From [Flexibacter] sp. ATCC 35103 (GTDB lineage: Bacteria; Bacteroidota; Bacteroidia; Flavobacteriales; Flavobacteriaceae): DNA of 64,000 bases. The DNA lies in NCBI RefSeq assembly GCF_001975985.1, contig NZ_MTQF01000001.1:456943-520942 (forward strand), read 5' to 3'. Positions 1 to 7,783 of this stretch are shown here, piece after piece (the first letter of the stretch is position 1; every line of letters begins with the position of its first letter). Below the pieces are notes generated by a model that was not told where the DNA came from, did no database searches, and worked only from the letters and a program-made list of their open reading frames with translations. Both the position numbers and the translations under genes were made by a program.

Positions 1-29
1 AACTTTTTTCAGGACGAGACAGCCAATAA
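1..29 (+). CDS. 3' tail of an upstream plus-strand gene (partial, unidentified)
   Basis: An open frame enters from the left edge and ends LFSGRDSQ at a TAA (27-29), five bases before a strong terminator hairpin, which is what the end of a plus-strand gene should look like. Eight codons are too few to name it. From memory, smpB often neighbours pcm in flavobacteria and would be a candidate, but nothing here proves it. Another frame also stays open through this stretch, so the call is weak. Confidence 0.3.
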
Positions 30-58
30 AAAAGCCCAACTGAGTTGGGCTTTTTTAT
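28..58. terminator. Bidirectional Rho-independent terminator
   Basis: GCCCAAC (34-40) and GTTGGGC (44-50) form a perfect 7-bp stem with a 3-nt loop, flanked by an A-run on the left and a T-run on the right. It can end the gene entering from the left and pcm on the minus strand. Confidence 0.85.
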
Positions 59-699
59 TAATTTTTATCTTCTAATAAAGGAACAAATCGAAATTCTCCA
101 AACTCATGTTTCTCAAATTGCGTTTCGTTTTTACGAATTAATAAAGTCATAATCTGTACATCTTCTCCTAACGGAATAACAAGCCTTCCTCCTATTTTTA
201 ACTGTGCCATTAAAGGCTGAGGAATAAATGGCGCGCCTGCAGTAACAATTATACTATCAAACGGTGCGTAACTTGGTAATCCTTTATAACCATCACCAAA
301 AGACAAATGTTTAGGGCGAATATTTAATTTAGGAAACAAATTTGAAGTTGTTTTAAATAACTCGTTTTGTCTTTCTACGCTAAAAACTTTAGCGCCAAGC
401 ATACACAAAACAGCAGTTTGGTAACCAGAACCGGTACCAATTTCTAAAATTTTGTGTTCTTTTTTTACTTCTAATAATTGCGATTGAAAAGCAACGGTAT
501 AAGGTTGTGATATCGTTTGCCCTGCTCCTATAGGAAATGCCTTATCCTGATAAGCATAATCTTCAAAACTGGAATTCAAAAAAAGGTGTCTTGGGATTTT
601 TTTTATCGCATCCAAAACTGCTCTGTCAGTAATACCTTTTTGCTCTAAAGTGCTTACTAATTGATTACGAAGTCCTTGATGTTTGGCAGTATCTTTCAA
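58..699 (-). CDS. pcm: Protein-L-isoaspartate O-methyltransferase
   Basis: This 213-residue SAM-dependent methyltransferase repairs isoaspartyl residues formed by ageing of asparagine and aspartate in proteins; it is cytosolic. The Pcm-specific GAGQTISQPYTVAF stretch (about residues 58-71) and the SAM-binding motif ILEIGTGSGYQTAV (about 84-97) are intact, and the length is normal for the family. The start is a TTG at 697-699; no in-frame ATG lies nearby, and a good promoter ends about 20 nt upstream (721-750), which supports this start. The gene stands alone and ends at the bidirectional hairpin at 34-50. Confidence 0.95.
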   Translation of the reverse strand: MKDTAKHQGLRNQLVSTLEQKGITDRAVLDAIKKIPRHLFLNSSFEDYAYQDKAFPIGAGQTISQPYTVAFQSQLLEVKKEHKILEIGTGSGYQTAVLCMLGAKVFSVERQNELFKTTSNLFPKLNIRPKHLSFGDGYKGLPSYAPFDSIIVTAGAPFIPQPLMAQLKIGGRLVIPLGEDVQIMTLLIRKNETQFEKHEFGEFRFVPLLEDKN

Positions 700-720
700 A
701 ATGGGTAGGTTTTATTTTTG

Positions 721-750
721 CAAAAATAAGAAAGTAAATAGTAAATCAAA
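721..750 (-). promoter_or_regulatory. Promoter of pcm
   Basis: Read on the minus strand: TTTG (747-750), 18 nt, then TATTTTTG (721-728), a full match to the Bacteroidota TTG-N17-23-TAnnTTTG pattern. It implies a very short leader before the TTG start of pcm. Confidence 0.7.
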
Positions 751-818
751 TATTGATTTTTAATTATTAAATCGCTAAATCTTTACTACATTCATTTTCA
801 CGTTCGACAAATAAATTA

Positions 819-826
819 TATTTTTG
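819..826 (+). promoter_or_regulatory. -7 element of the Gfo/Idh/MocA gene
   Basis: TATTTTTG is a perfect TAnnTTTG match 17 nt before the ATG at 843. No clear TTG is visible at the expected -33 position, so only the -7 box is called. Confidence 0.5.
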
Positions 827-842
827 TTTAAAATACATTCTC

Positions 843-1808
843 ATGTTAAAAGTAGGAGTTTTAGGTGCTGGTCATCTTGGTAAAATACATTTACGCTTAT
901 TACAACAATCTGACCAATACGAATTAGTTGGATTTTACGACGAAAATCAAGAAAATGCCGAAAGAATATCAAAAGAATTTGGCTATAAAAACTTCAGTAC
1001 TATTGCAAAATTAATCCACGCTGTGGATGTAATCGATATTGTAACTCCTACGCTCTCGCACTATAAATGTGCTAAGGTAGCCATAAAATCAGGAAAACAT
1101 ATCTTTATAGAAAAACCAATTGCCAATACGGTTCAGGAAGCTGAAGAAATTATTGCTTTAGCAAAAGAATATAACGTAAAAGGTCAGGTTGGTCATGTTG
1201 AGCGCTTTAATCCGGCGTTTATTGCTACAAAAAACATGATCGAAAATCCAATGTTTATAGAAACACATCGTCTGGCTGAATTTAATCCGCGTGGGACAGA
1301 TGTACCTGTAGTTTTAGATTTAATGATTCATGATATTGATGCTATTTTAAGTGTTGTACATTCAAAAGTAAAAGATATTCACGCAAGTGGTGTTTCTGTA
1401 ATTAGCGACACGCCTGATATTGCCAATGCCCGAATTGAATTCGAAAACGGATGTGTAGCTAATTTAACAGCAAGCAGAATTTCGATGAAAAACATGCGAA
1501 AAACACGTTTCTTTCAAAAAGACGCCTATATTTCAGTTGACTTTCTAGAGAAAAAATGCGAAGTAGTCCGTATGAAAGATGCACCGGAAACTCCCGGAGA
1601 TTTTGATATGATTTTGCAAAATGCCGAAGGCGTAAAAAAACAAATCTACTTTACAAATCCTGATGTTGAGCAAAACAATGCAATTCTGGATGAGTTAGAA
1701 TCATTTGCAAATGCAATAAAAACAGATACGACTCCAGTAGTAACTCTTGAACAAGCTACAGATGCCTTAAGAGTAGCATATCAAATTATTGATTGTTTCG
1801 ATAAATAA
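843..1808 (+). CDS. Gfo/Idh/MocA family NAD(P)-dependent oxidoreductase
   Basis: A 321-residue oxidoreductase with an N-terminal Rossmann fold (dinucleotide loop GAGHLG, residues 8-13) and the family's EKPIA motif at about residue 98, whose lysine is the usual catalytic residue. The C-terminal alpha/beta domain carries the HVERFNPAF segment (about 123) and LDLMIHDID, which includes the conserved aspartate and histidine. Members oxidise or reduce sugars, inositols or related compounds; the substrate cannot be read from the sequence. It has its own -7 box and is followed by a 14-bp stem-loop before the next gene, so it is probably its own transcription unit or the attenuated head of a longer one. 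Confidence 0.85.
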   Translation: MLKVGVLGAGHLGKIHLRLLQQSDQYELVGFYDENQENAERISKEFGYKNFSTIAKLIHAVDVIDIVTPTLSHYKCAKVAIKSGKHIFIEKPIANTVQEAEEIIALAKEYNVKGQVGHVERFNPAFIATKNMIENPMFIETHRLAEFNPRGTDVPVVLDLMIHDIDAILSVVHSKVKDIHASGVSVISDTPDIANARIEFENGCVANLTASRISMKNMRKTRFFQKDAYISVDFLEKKCEVVRMKDAPETPGDFDMILQNAEGVKKQIYFTNPDVEQNNAILDELESFANAIKTDTTPVVTLEQATDALRVAYQIIDCFDK

Positions 1809-1831
1809 ACAAAAAAATAAACTCATTATTT

Positions 1832-1872
1832 TTAAGGTTTAAAGCGTACTTCAAAGGTGCTTTAAACCTTAA
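1832..1872 (+). terminator. 14-bp stem-loop between two genes (terminator or attenuator)
   Basis: TTAAGGTTTAAAGC (1832-1845) pairs perfectly with GCTTTAAACCTT plus AA (1859-1872) around a 13-nt loop. The following bases, AACTTTTAATT, are only weakly T-rich, so termination may be partial and the downstream dehydrogenase may be reached by read-through. Confidence 0.5.
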
Positions 1873-1897
1873 CTTTTAATTCAAATACCATAATTAA

Positions 1898-2791
1898 ATG
1901 AAAACTATAGCTGTAATTGGTGCAGGAACAATGGGTAACGGAATTGCCCATACATTTGCACAAAGTGGTTTTACTGTAAAACTGATTGATGTTTCTGAGA
2001 AATCATTAGACAAAGGCATGGCAACTATTGCCGCAAACCTCGACCGAATGTTGTCTAAAGGAACCATTACTCAGGAAGAAGTTTCAAAAACGATCACCAA
2101 TATTATTACGTATACTGATATTAAGGATGGTGTTGTTGGCGTTGATTTAGTCGTTGAAGCTGCAACAGAAAATGTTGAACTAAAACTGAATATTTTCAAA
2201 CAATTAAACGAAGCCTGTTCTCACAATACAATTTTAGCAACCAATACTTCTTCTATCTCAATAACTCAAATTGGAGCTGTTGTTTCTCATCCTGAGCGTG
2301 TTATTGGCATGCACTTTATGAATCCGGTGCCAATTATGAAATTAGTAGAAATTATTCGCGGCTATAATACCAGCGATGAAGTTACTAAAATCATCATGGA
2401 TTTATCTGAAAAATTAGGAAAAACTCCTGTTGAAGTAAATGATTATCCGGGCTTTGTAGCAAATAGAATTTTAATGCCTATGCTAAATGAAGCAATTGAA
2501 ACGTTATATAATAAAGTAGCCGGTGTTTATGAAATTGATACCGTAATGAAATTAGGAATGGGACACCCAATGGGACCGCTTCAATTAGCTGATTTTATTG
2601 GACTTGATGTTTGCCTTGCTATTTTGAATGTTATGTACGAAGGATTTAAAAACCCTAAATATGCTCCTTGCCCATTATTAGTAAATATGGTTAGAGCCGG
2701 AAAATTAGGCGTAAAATCCGGAGAAGGTTTTTATGATTACAGTGAAAGTAAAAAAGCAGAGAAAATCTCTAAACAGTTTATTCTTTCATAA
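1898..2791 (+). CDS. hbd: 3-hydroxyacyl-CoA (3-hydroxybutyryl-CoA) dehydrogenase
   Basis: This 297-residue enzyme interconverts 3-hydroxyacyl-CoA and 3-oxoacyl-CoA with NAD(P). It has the N-terminal nucleotide loop GAGTMG (8-13), the catalytic His138 in GMHFMNPVP paired with Glu150, and the C-terminal dimer domain beginning near YPGFVANRILMPMLNEA. The single-domain length fits the Hbd/PaaH group rather than the large FadB fusion. Which chain length or pathway (fatty acid, phenylacetate, butyrate) it serves is not shown by the neighbours. The next gene, yggS, starts 12 nt after its stop, suggesting co-transcription. Confidence 0.9.
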   Translation: MKTIAVIGAGTMGNGIAHTFAQSGFTVKLIDVSEKSLDKGMATIAANLDRMLSKGTITQEEVSKTITNIITYTDIKDGVVGVDLVVEAATENVELKLNIFKQLNEACSHNTILATNTSSISITQIGAVVSHPERVIGMHFMNPVPIMKLVEIIRGYNTSDEVTKIIMDLSEKLGKTPVEVNDYPGFVANRILMPMLNEAIETLYNKVAGVYEIDTVMKLGMGHPMGPLQLADFIGLDVCLAILNVMYEGFKNPKYAPCPLLVNMVRAGKLGVKSGEGFYDYSESKKAEKISKQFILS

Positions 2792-2803
2792 AAAAGAAAT
2801 ACC

Positions 2804-3475
2804 ATGTCGATACAATCGAATTTAAATATTATCAAATCATCTTTACCAGAACATGTAACTCTGGTTGCGGTTTCTAAAACCAAACCAGTTCACGATTTGA
2901 TGGAAGCCTACGAAGCCGGTCAGCGTATCTTTGGAGAAAACAAAATCCAGGAAATGACTGATAAATGGGAGGAAATGCCAAAAGACATTCAATGGCATAT
3001 GATTGGTCATGTGCAAACGAATAAAGTCAAATTTATGGCCCCTTTTGTGAGCTTAATTCATGGCGTAGATAGTTTGAAATTATTGCAGGAGATTAATAAA
3101 CAAGCTTTAAAAAACAATAGAATTATTGATTGTTTGCTTCAAATATACATTGCCGAAGAAGAAAGTAAGTTTGGTTTAGATCAAAATGAACTAAATGAAT
3201 TATTATCTTCATCAGAATTCAAAGAAATGAAAAATATTCATATCTTAGGATTAATGGGAATGGCAACTTTTACAGAAGACCAAAACCAGATTAAAAAAGA
3301 ATTTACGCATTTAAAATCTATTTTTGATTCATTAAAACATATTGACGGATACCGTAAAGACGCACTGCAGTGCGTCTCTACAATTTCAATGGGAATGTCC
3401 GGAGATTATAAACTGGCCATAGAATGCGGAAGCACAATGGTTCGCATTGGAAGCAGCATTTTTGGCGGCCGTTAA
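2804..3475 (+). CDS. yggS: YggS/PLPBP pyridoxal-phosphate homeostasis protein with an in-frame palindrome insertion
   Basis: A 223-residue PLP-binding protein of the YggS/PROSC family, a single alanine-racemase-type barrel involved in vitamin B6 and amino-acid homeostasis. The PLP lysine is in AVSKTKP (K25), and the phosphate-binding end SMGMSGDYKLAIECGSTMVR is present. Immediately before SMGMS, residues of about 184-194 (YRKDALQCVST) are encoded by a 28-nt copy of a dispersed palindromic repeat (3354-3381). The frame is kept. Orthologues, from memory, run almost directly from the preceding helix into LSMGMS, so these residues look inserted. A second, degenerate copy of the repeat lies just downstream at 3492-3519. 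Function may be retained if the loop is tolerated. Confidence 0.9.
   Translation: MSIQSNLNIIKSSLPEHVTLVAVSKTKPVHDLMEAYEAGQRIFGENKIQEMTDKWEEMPKDIQWHMIGHVQTNKVKFMAPFVSLIHGVDSLKLLQEINKQALKNNRIIDCLLQIYIAEEESKFGLDQNELNELLSSSEFKEMKNIHILGLMGMATFTEDQNQIKKEFTHLKSIFDSLKHIDGYRKDALQCVSTISMGMSGDYKLAIECGSTMVRIGSSIFGGR
3354..3381. repeat. Dispersed palindromic repeat inside yggS
   Basis: The core AGACGCACTGCAGTGCGTCT (3358-3377) is a perfect 20-bp palindrome, extended by GTA and TAC with one mismatch. The same element occurs, slightly diverged, at 3492-3519, 11903-11922 and 11962-11991. It is REP/MITE-like and carries no coding capacity of its own. Confidence 0.85.
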
Positions 3476-3491
3476 TTTTTAAGCCACATAT

Positions 3492-3519
3492 CGTAAGACG
3501 CACTGCGGTGCAGCTCTAC
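3492..3519. repeat. Degenerate copy of the GACGCACTGCAGTGCGTC palindrome
   Basis: CGTAAGACGCACTGCGGTGC followed by AGCTCTAC matches the element found inside yggS but has lost perfect symmetry. It sits in the 83-nt gap between yggS and the exonuclease gene. Confidence 0.7.
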
Positions 3520-3558
3520 AGAAAACTGAATACTAAAAACCGAGACTGAATACTGAAT

Positions 3559-4920
3559 TTGTACGCAATACTAGACATAGAAACCACTGGAGGACAGTTT
3601 AATGAGGAAGGAATTACCGAAATCGCCATTTATAAATTTGATGGTCATGAAGTAGTTGACCAATTTATTAGTCTCGTTAATCCTGAAATTCCGATTCAGC
3701 CTTTTGTGGTGAAATTGACCGGGATTAATAATGCTATGCTGCGTTCAGCTCCTAAGTTTTTTGAAGTTGCAAAACGAATCATAGAAATTACTTCTGATTG
3801 TATTATTGTAGCTCATAACGCTTCATTTGATTATAGAATTTTACGTACTGAATTCAGACGTTTAGGCTATGATTTTGAAGCCAGAACACTTTGCACTGTT
3901 GAACTTGCCAAAAAATTAATCCCGGAACAGCCTTCTTATAGTTTAGGAAAACTGGTTCGCGCATTGGGAATCCCAATGGCAGACAGACATCGTGCAAGCG
4001 GTGACGCAATGGCAACTACGAAGCTCTTTAAAATGCTTTTAGAAAAAGATTTAGAGAAAACCATCGTAAAAGATTTTATAAAACTGGAAATTGAGAAAGG
4101 AATAGCACCTAAATTTTTAGACATTTTAGCACAAATGCCTACAAAAACAGGTATTTATTATATTCATAATCAAGGTGGTAATTTAATTTATATTGGTAAA
4201 AGCCAAAATATTAAAAAAAGAGTCAATCAGCATTTTACAGGAATCACAACAAAAAGCAAAAAAATTCAAGCCGAAGTTTTTACTATAACCTATGACGAAA
4301 CCGGCAGCGAATTAATAGCATTACTAAAAGAAAGCGAAGAAATAAAAATAAACCGACCAAGACACAATCGCTCGCAACGAAAAACTATTTTTCAATACGC
4401 TTTATATGCCGAAAAAGATTCTAACGGATATATCAACCTAAAACTTGAAAAAGCAGATGGACGTAAAAAAGAAATTACTTCATTTGCCACTTTACAAGAA
4501 GGCAAAAATGCTTTATTTAAATTTACTTCTAAATACCATTTATGCCAGAAACTAACAGGATTATATCAAACTAAAAAAGAATGTTTTCAATATAAAATAA
4601 AAGAATGCGATGGTGCTTGCATTGGCGAAATTACTCCTGAAGTATACAACGCCAGAGTACAGCAATTTATCTCTGAAAACAGCTTCGATAATAAAAGCAT
4701 GATTCTTATTGACAGAGGACGTAATATAAACGAAAGAAGTGCTGTGTTAATCGAAAACGGAATATATCAGGGATACGCTTTCTATGATTTAAATTACCAG
4801 ATTAACAATATCGAAATTCTCAAGAATATTTTAATTCCAATGCAGCACAATCGTGATGTAAAAAATATTATCCAGAATTATATCCGCAAAAGCAAGTCGC
4901 TTAAAATCCTACATTTTTAA
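3559..4920 (+). CDS. DEDDh exonuclease / GIY-YIG (UvrC-Cho-like) fusion nuclease
   Basis: A 453-residue two-nuclease fusion. The N-terminal DNA polymerase III epsilon-like exonuclease has the full catalytic set D6, E8, D91, H144 and D149 (in DIETTG, HNASFDY and HRASGD). The GIY-YIG endonuclease domain follows (GIY 198-200, YIG 211-213, R221), as in UvrC and Cho. After it comes C329-x12-C342-x7-C350-x3-C354 next to DGACIGEITPE, which resembles the cysteine cluster of UvrC proteins that binds an Fe-S cluster. The helix-hairpin-helix and RNase H halves of UvrC are absent. The fusion resembles mycobacterial Rv2191-type proteins, so a role in DNA repair is likely. The start codon is TTG at 3559; MYAILDIETTG begins right at the first beta strand. 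Confidence 0.85.
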   Translation: MYAILDIETTGGQFNEEGITEIAIYKFDGHEVVDQFISLVNPEIPIQPFVVKLTGINNAMLRSAPKFFEVAKRIIEITSDCIIVAHNASFDYRILRTEFRRLGYDFEARTLCTVELAKKLIPEQPSYSLGKLVRALGIPMADRHRASGDAMATTKLFKMLLEKDLEKTIVKDFIKLEIEKGIAPKFLDILAQMPTKTGIYYIHNQGGNLIYIGKSQNIKKRVNQHFTGITTKSKKIQAEVFTITYDETGSELIALLKESEEIKINRPRHNRSQRKTIFQYALYAEKDSNGYINLKLEKADGRKKEITSFATLQEGKNALFKFTSKYHLCQKLTGLYQTKKECFQYKIKECDGACIGEITPEVYNARVQQFISENSFDNKSMILIDRGRNINERSAVLIENGIYQGYAFYDLNYQINNIEILKNILIPMQHNRDVKNIIQNYIRKSKSLKILHF

Positions 4921-4950
4921 CAAACAAAAACTTTCATTATCTTCGTAGAT

Positions 4951-5790
4951 ATGAAAAAAGCAAAGTCAAAATACGAAATCTTCAGAGAGAAAATCAAAAT
5001 AATCCTATATGGTACAAATACCATTTTAGGCCGCATGTTCGATTTGGTTTTATTGGGATTGATTTTATTGAGTGTCATTTTGATTATGATGGAAACGGTT
5101 CAGGGAATCAACCAAAAATATCATTATCAGCTTTTTATCTGCGAATGGGTCATCACCATATTTTTTACAATTGAATATATTCTAAGGATTATTTCGATTC
5201 AGAAACCCATTAAATATGTTTTTAGCTTCTACGGAATTATTGATTTACTGGCTGTTTTACCCATGTATTTATCAATATTTTTCCCCGGAGCCAGTATTTT
5301 GTCTATTGTCAGAGCATTGCGTTTCTTTCGATTATTCAAGATTCTGCATATTCCGCAAATTTCACATCAATCCATACAACTTCGCGAAGCTATTGAAGCC
5401 AGTAAAGAAAAAATCCTTGTTTTTATTTACTTTGTCCTCATTAGTACCATAATTATCGGTTCGATTATGTATTTAGTCGAAGGCAGAACATCCGGTTTTA
5501 CAAGTATCCCAATGAGTATTTACTGGACCATAGTAACCCTGACAACAGTAGGTTACGGCGATATCTCTCCTCAAACTCCTTTAGGTCAATTCATAGCCGC
5601 TTTAGTTATGATTTTAGGTTACGGGATTATAGCTGTACCTACCGGAATTGTAACTGCAGAATTTGCAAAAAGCAGCCTTAAAAATAATGCTGTAGGTACT
5701 AAAAAAACATGCAAAAAATGCAATTCACAAGTACATTTTGACAGCGCAAAATATTGTTACCAATGCGGAACTGAATTACCTGCTAATTAA
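4951..5790 (+). CDS. Voltage-gated-type potassium channel with C-terminal zinc ribbon
   Basis: This 279-residue inner-membrane protein has six helices. S1-S4 are followed by a pore module with selectivity filter TTVGYGD (198-204). The S4 segment has basic residues every third position (R121, R124, R127, K130), as in voltage sensors. The cytosolic tail is short and ends in a C254-x2-C257 / C269-x2-C272 zinc ribbon (CKKCNSQ...CYQCGTELP), with no RCK/TrkA-N domain. It should pass K+ across the inner membrane. The ribbon is unusual for a channel and may control gating, assembly or zinc response. It follows the exonuclease gene by 30 nt and may share its transcript. Confidence 0.88.
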   Translation: MKKAKSKYEIFREKIKIILYGTNTILGRMFDLVLLGLILLSVILIMMETVQGINQKYHYQLFICEWVITIFFTIEYILRIISIQKPIKYVFSFYGIIDLLAVLPMYLSIFFPGASILSIVRALRFFRLFKILHIPQISHQSIQLREAIEASKEKILVFIYFVLISTIIIGSIMYLVEGRTSGFTSIPMSIYWTIVTLTTVGYGDISPQTPLGQFIAALVMILGYGIIAVPTGIVTAEFAKSSLKNNAVGTKKTCKKCNSQVHFDSAKYCYQCGTELPAN

Positions 5791-5796
5791 TTTAAG

Positions 5797-5936
5797 AAGC
5801 TATTTCCAGCTGTACATTACAACTCCTCCTTATCTTTGTTGTTTTTATAAGGTAAAAAAGGAGCTTCTAAAGTCGCTCTTTTATACCAAAAAAACTAACA
5901 AATATAAGTCCGGGGTTTTCATTCCCATCCGGGCTA
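5797..5936 (+). repeat. Flavobacterial intergenic element (candidate structured RNA)
   Basis: The gap between the channel gene and miaA begins AAGCTATTTCCAGCTGTACA and ends GGGGTTTTCATTCCCATCCG followed by GGCTA. These ends resemble the inverted counterpart of the element at 11701-11786 (AGCTATT at one end, ATC-GGGCTA at the other). Internally AAGGAGCTTC and CTCCTTAT allow pairing. I believe such elements recur throughout flavobacterial genomes; the Rfam Flavo-1 motif is a possible name, not verified. Confidence 0.45.
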
Positions 5937-5942
5937 AAAAAT

Positions 5943-6863
5943 ATGAAACACTTAATTACAATCGTCGGACCAACAGCTATAGGCAAAACTGCCTTAAGTA
6001 TTGCTTTGGCACAACATTTTAAATGCGAAATAATATCTTGCGACAGCCGTCAGTTCTTTAAAGAAATGACAATTGGTACAGCAGTTCCAAATCACGAAGA
6101 ATTAAAAGCCGCTACTCATCATTTTATTCAAAATAAATCTGTTTTCGAAAATTACACTGTTGGCGATTATGAAAAAGAAGCACTTATTAAATTAGAAGAA
6201 TTATTTCAAAACAATGATTTCGCTATTCTTATTGGCGGTTCAGGATTATACGTTGATGCAATCTTAAAAGGTTTCGACGAATTTCCTGAAATTAATCCCG
6301 AAGTACGTGCAGAAGTAAATTCAAACTATGAAAAATTCGGAATAGAATATTTACAAGAACAATTGCAACTTTTAGATCCGGGCTATTATCAAAAAATTAC
6401 TTTAGAAAATCCGCAAACACTTCAAAATCCACAACGAATGATGCGTTTTGTAGAAGTTTGTATCGGAACGCAAAAACCATATTCCTCATTTTTGAATCAA
6501 AAGAAAAACAATCGAAACTTTGTTCCTGTTTTAATTGGCTTAGATGCTGAAAGGCAAATAATTTATGACCGAATAAATCAACGTGTCGATATCATGATGA
6601 ACGAAGGTTTAATAGAAGAAGCAAAAGCTTTATATCCTCATAAAGCGTTAAATGCATTACAAACTGTGGGATATAGAGAATTATTTAGTTATTTTGACGG
6701 GGATTTCTCATTGCCTTTTGCTATCGAAGAAATCAAGAAAAATACCAGACGTTTTTCTAAAAGACAACTTACCTGGTTTAAAAGAAATGAAGCCACAAAA
6801 TGGTTTGATTATGCCACAGACAGAAAAGAAATTATAGATTATGTAGAAAATTCTCTAAAGTAA
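5943..6863 (+). CDS. miaA: tRNA dimethylallyltransferase
   Basis: MiaA transfers a dimethylallyl group to the N6 of A37 in tRNAs that read codons starting with U. The 306-residue protein has the P-loop GPTAIGKT (9-16), the conserved SCDSRQFFKEMTIGTA region (the Asp recognises the tRNA base), GGSGLYVDAI (around residue 100), and the C-terminal TVGYRELFSYFDG and RRFSKRQLTWFKR segments. The length is standard. The ATG follows immediately after the preceding repeat element, so transcription may begin inside that element. Confidence 0.97.
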   Translation: MKHLITIVGPTAIGKTALSIALAQHFKCEIISCDSRQFFKEMTIGTAVPNHEELKAATHHFIQNKSVFENYTVGDYEKEALIKLEELFQNNDFAILIGGSGLYVDAILKGFDEFPEINPEVRAEVNSNYEKFGIEYLQEQLQLLDPGYYQKITLENPQTLQNPQRMMRFVEVCIGTQKPYSSFLNQKKNNRNFVPVLIGLDAERQIIYDRINQRVDIMMNEGLIEEAKALYPHKALNALQTVGYRELFSYFDGDFSLPFAIEEIKKNTRRFSKRQLTWFKRNEATKWFDYATDRKEIIDYVENSLK

Positions 6864-6946
6864 AAATAATCTATTCTCTATATTCTATTTTCTTTATTCC
6901 ATTCTTTTTAAAAATCTAAATTCAACAACAAAATCTAAAATTAAAA

Positions 6947-7687
6947 ATGCCTATATCACCAAATTTCACTTCAGTTTTAAGCAAGGACTGGGAAATCAAT
7001 TTTACACAATGCACGCCAAATGGCTTTTTAAAATATACAGATTTATGTAATATTTTGCAATTAACCGCAGCAGCACATTCTGAGGTTGGTGGAATCAGCT
7101 TTTTTGACATGCAGGAATTTCATCAAGCTTGGGTTTTAAGCCGCATGCGTGTTGAAGTTATCGCTTTACCAAAATGGCAGGATATTGTCACCGTAAAAAC
7201 ATGGATTAATAGTTTAGAAAATTCACGTTCAGTGCGTGCCTTAGAAATGTATGTAAATGGTAAAAAAATAGTGGGATGCGAAACCTACTGGGCTGTTTTT
7301 AATACACAATCACGTCGTCCGGAACCTCTGGCTTTACCATATGAACATTTCGAATTGTTTCCTGAAAACAGAGCTACAAATGAGGGATTTTCAAAAATCA
7401 ACATCAATCACGAAAAAGAAGCAGTCTTCGAAAAAACAGTTTATTTATCTGATTTAGACATTGTTAATCACGTAAATAATGTCAAATATTTAGAATGGTG
7501 TCTGGATCATGTTGATGAAAAAAGAATTTTGAAACAAGAAGTAAAAAGTTTTGAAATGAATTTTATGAAAGAACTGTCCTTGAAAGACCAGGTTGTAATT
7601 CATGAAAGTGAAGATAATACTACTGCAAAATTTAGTATTACAAAAGGTGAAAAAACTTGTTTCGCATTAGAATTACATTGGAAATAA
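6947..7687 (+). CDS. Acyl-[acyl-carrier-protein] thioesterase
   Basis: A 246-residue double hot-dog enzyme of the FatA/FatB-like bacterial family, which releases fatty acids from ACP. The first hot-dog has QLTAAAHSEVGG near residue 40 and MRVEVIALPKW. The second carries the catalytic patch SDLDIVNHVNNVKYLEW with D171, N174, H175, N177 and N178. The length is typical for bacterial members. It lies 83 nt after miaA and ends at a terminator region shared with the convergent TPR gene. No signal peptide is present, so it acts in the cytosol. Confidence 0.88.
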   Translation: MPISPNFTSVLSKDWEINFTQCTPNGFLKYTDLCNILQLTAAAHSEVGGISFFDMQEFHQAWVLSRMRVEVIALPKWQDIVTVKTWINSLENSRSVRALEMYVNGKKIVGCETYWAVFNTQSRRPEPLALPYEHFELFPENRATNEGFSKININHEKEAVFEKTVYLSDLDIVNHVNNVKYLEWCLDHVDEKRILKQEVKSFEMNFMKELSLKDQVVIHESEDNTTAKFSITKGEKTCFALELHWK

Positions 7688-7689
7688 AA

Positions 7690-7765
7690 TTGCCCACAGA
7701 TATAACGGATTGAGCGGATAACGCTGATTTATCTATTTTAAAATTCGTGAATTCATGGCTAATTA
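7690..7765. repeat. Relic flavobacterial repeat (CACAGAT...CGGAT type)
   Basis: The stretch reads CCACAGATATAACGGATTGA, then GCGGATAACGCTGATTTATC and AATTCGTGAATTCATGGCTA. Related phrases recur at 60520-60560 and 60966-61060 in this window. It appears to be a decayed dispersed repeat with no gene. Confidence 0.45.
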
Positions 7766-7783
7766 TCATAAATATTATTCAAT

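Noticed and set aside
5738..6022. 94-codon plus-strand ORF spanning the channel end, the repeat element and the miaA start
   Set aside because: It overlaps two clear genes in other frames and reads through non-coding repeat DNA.
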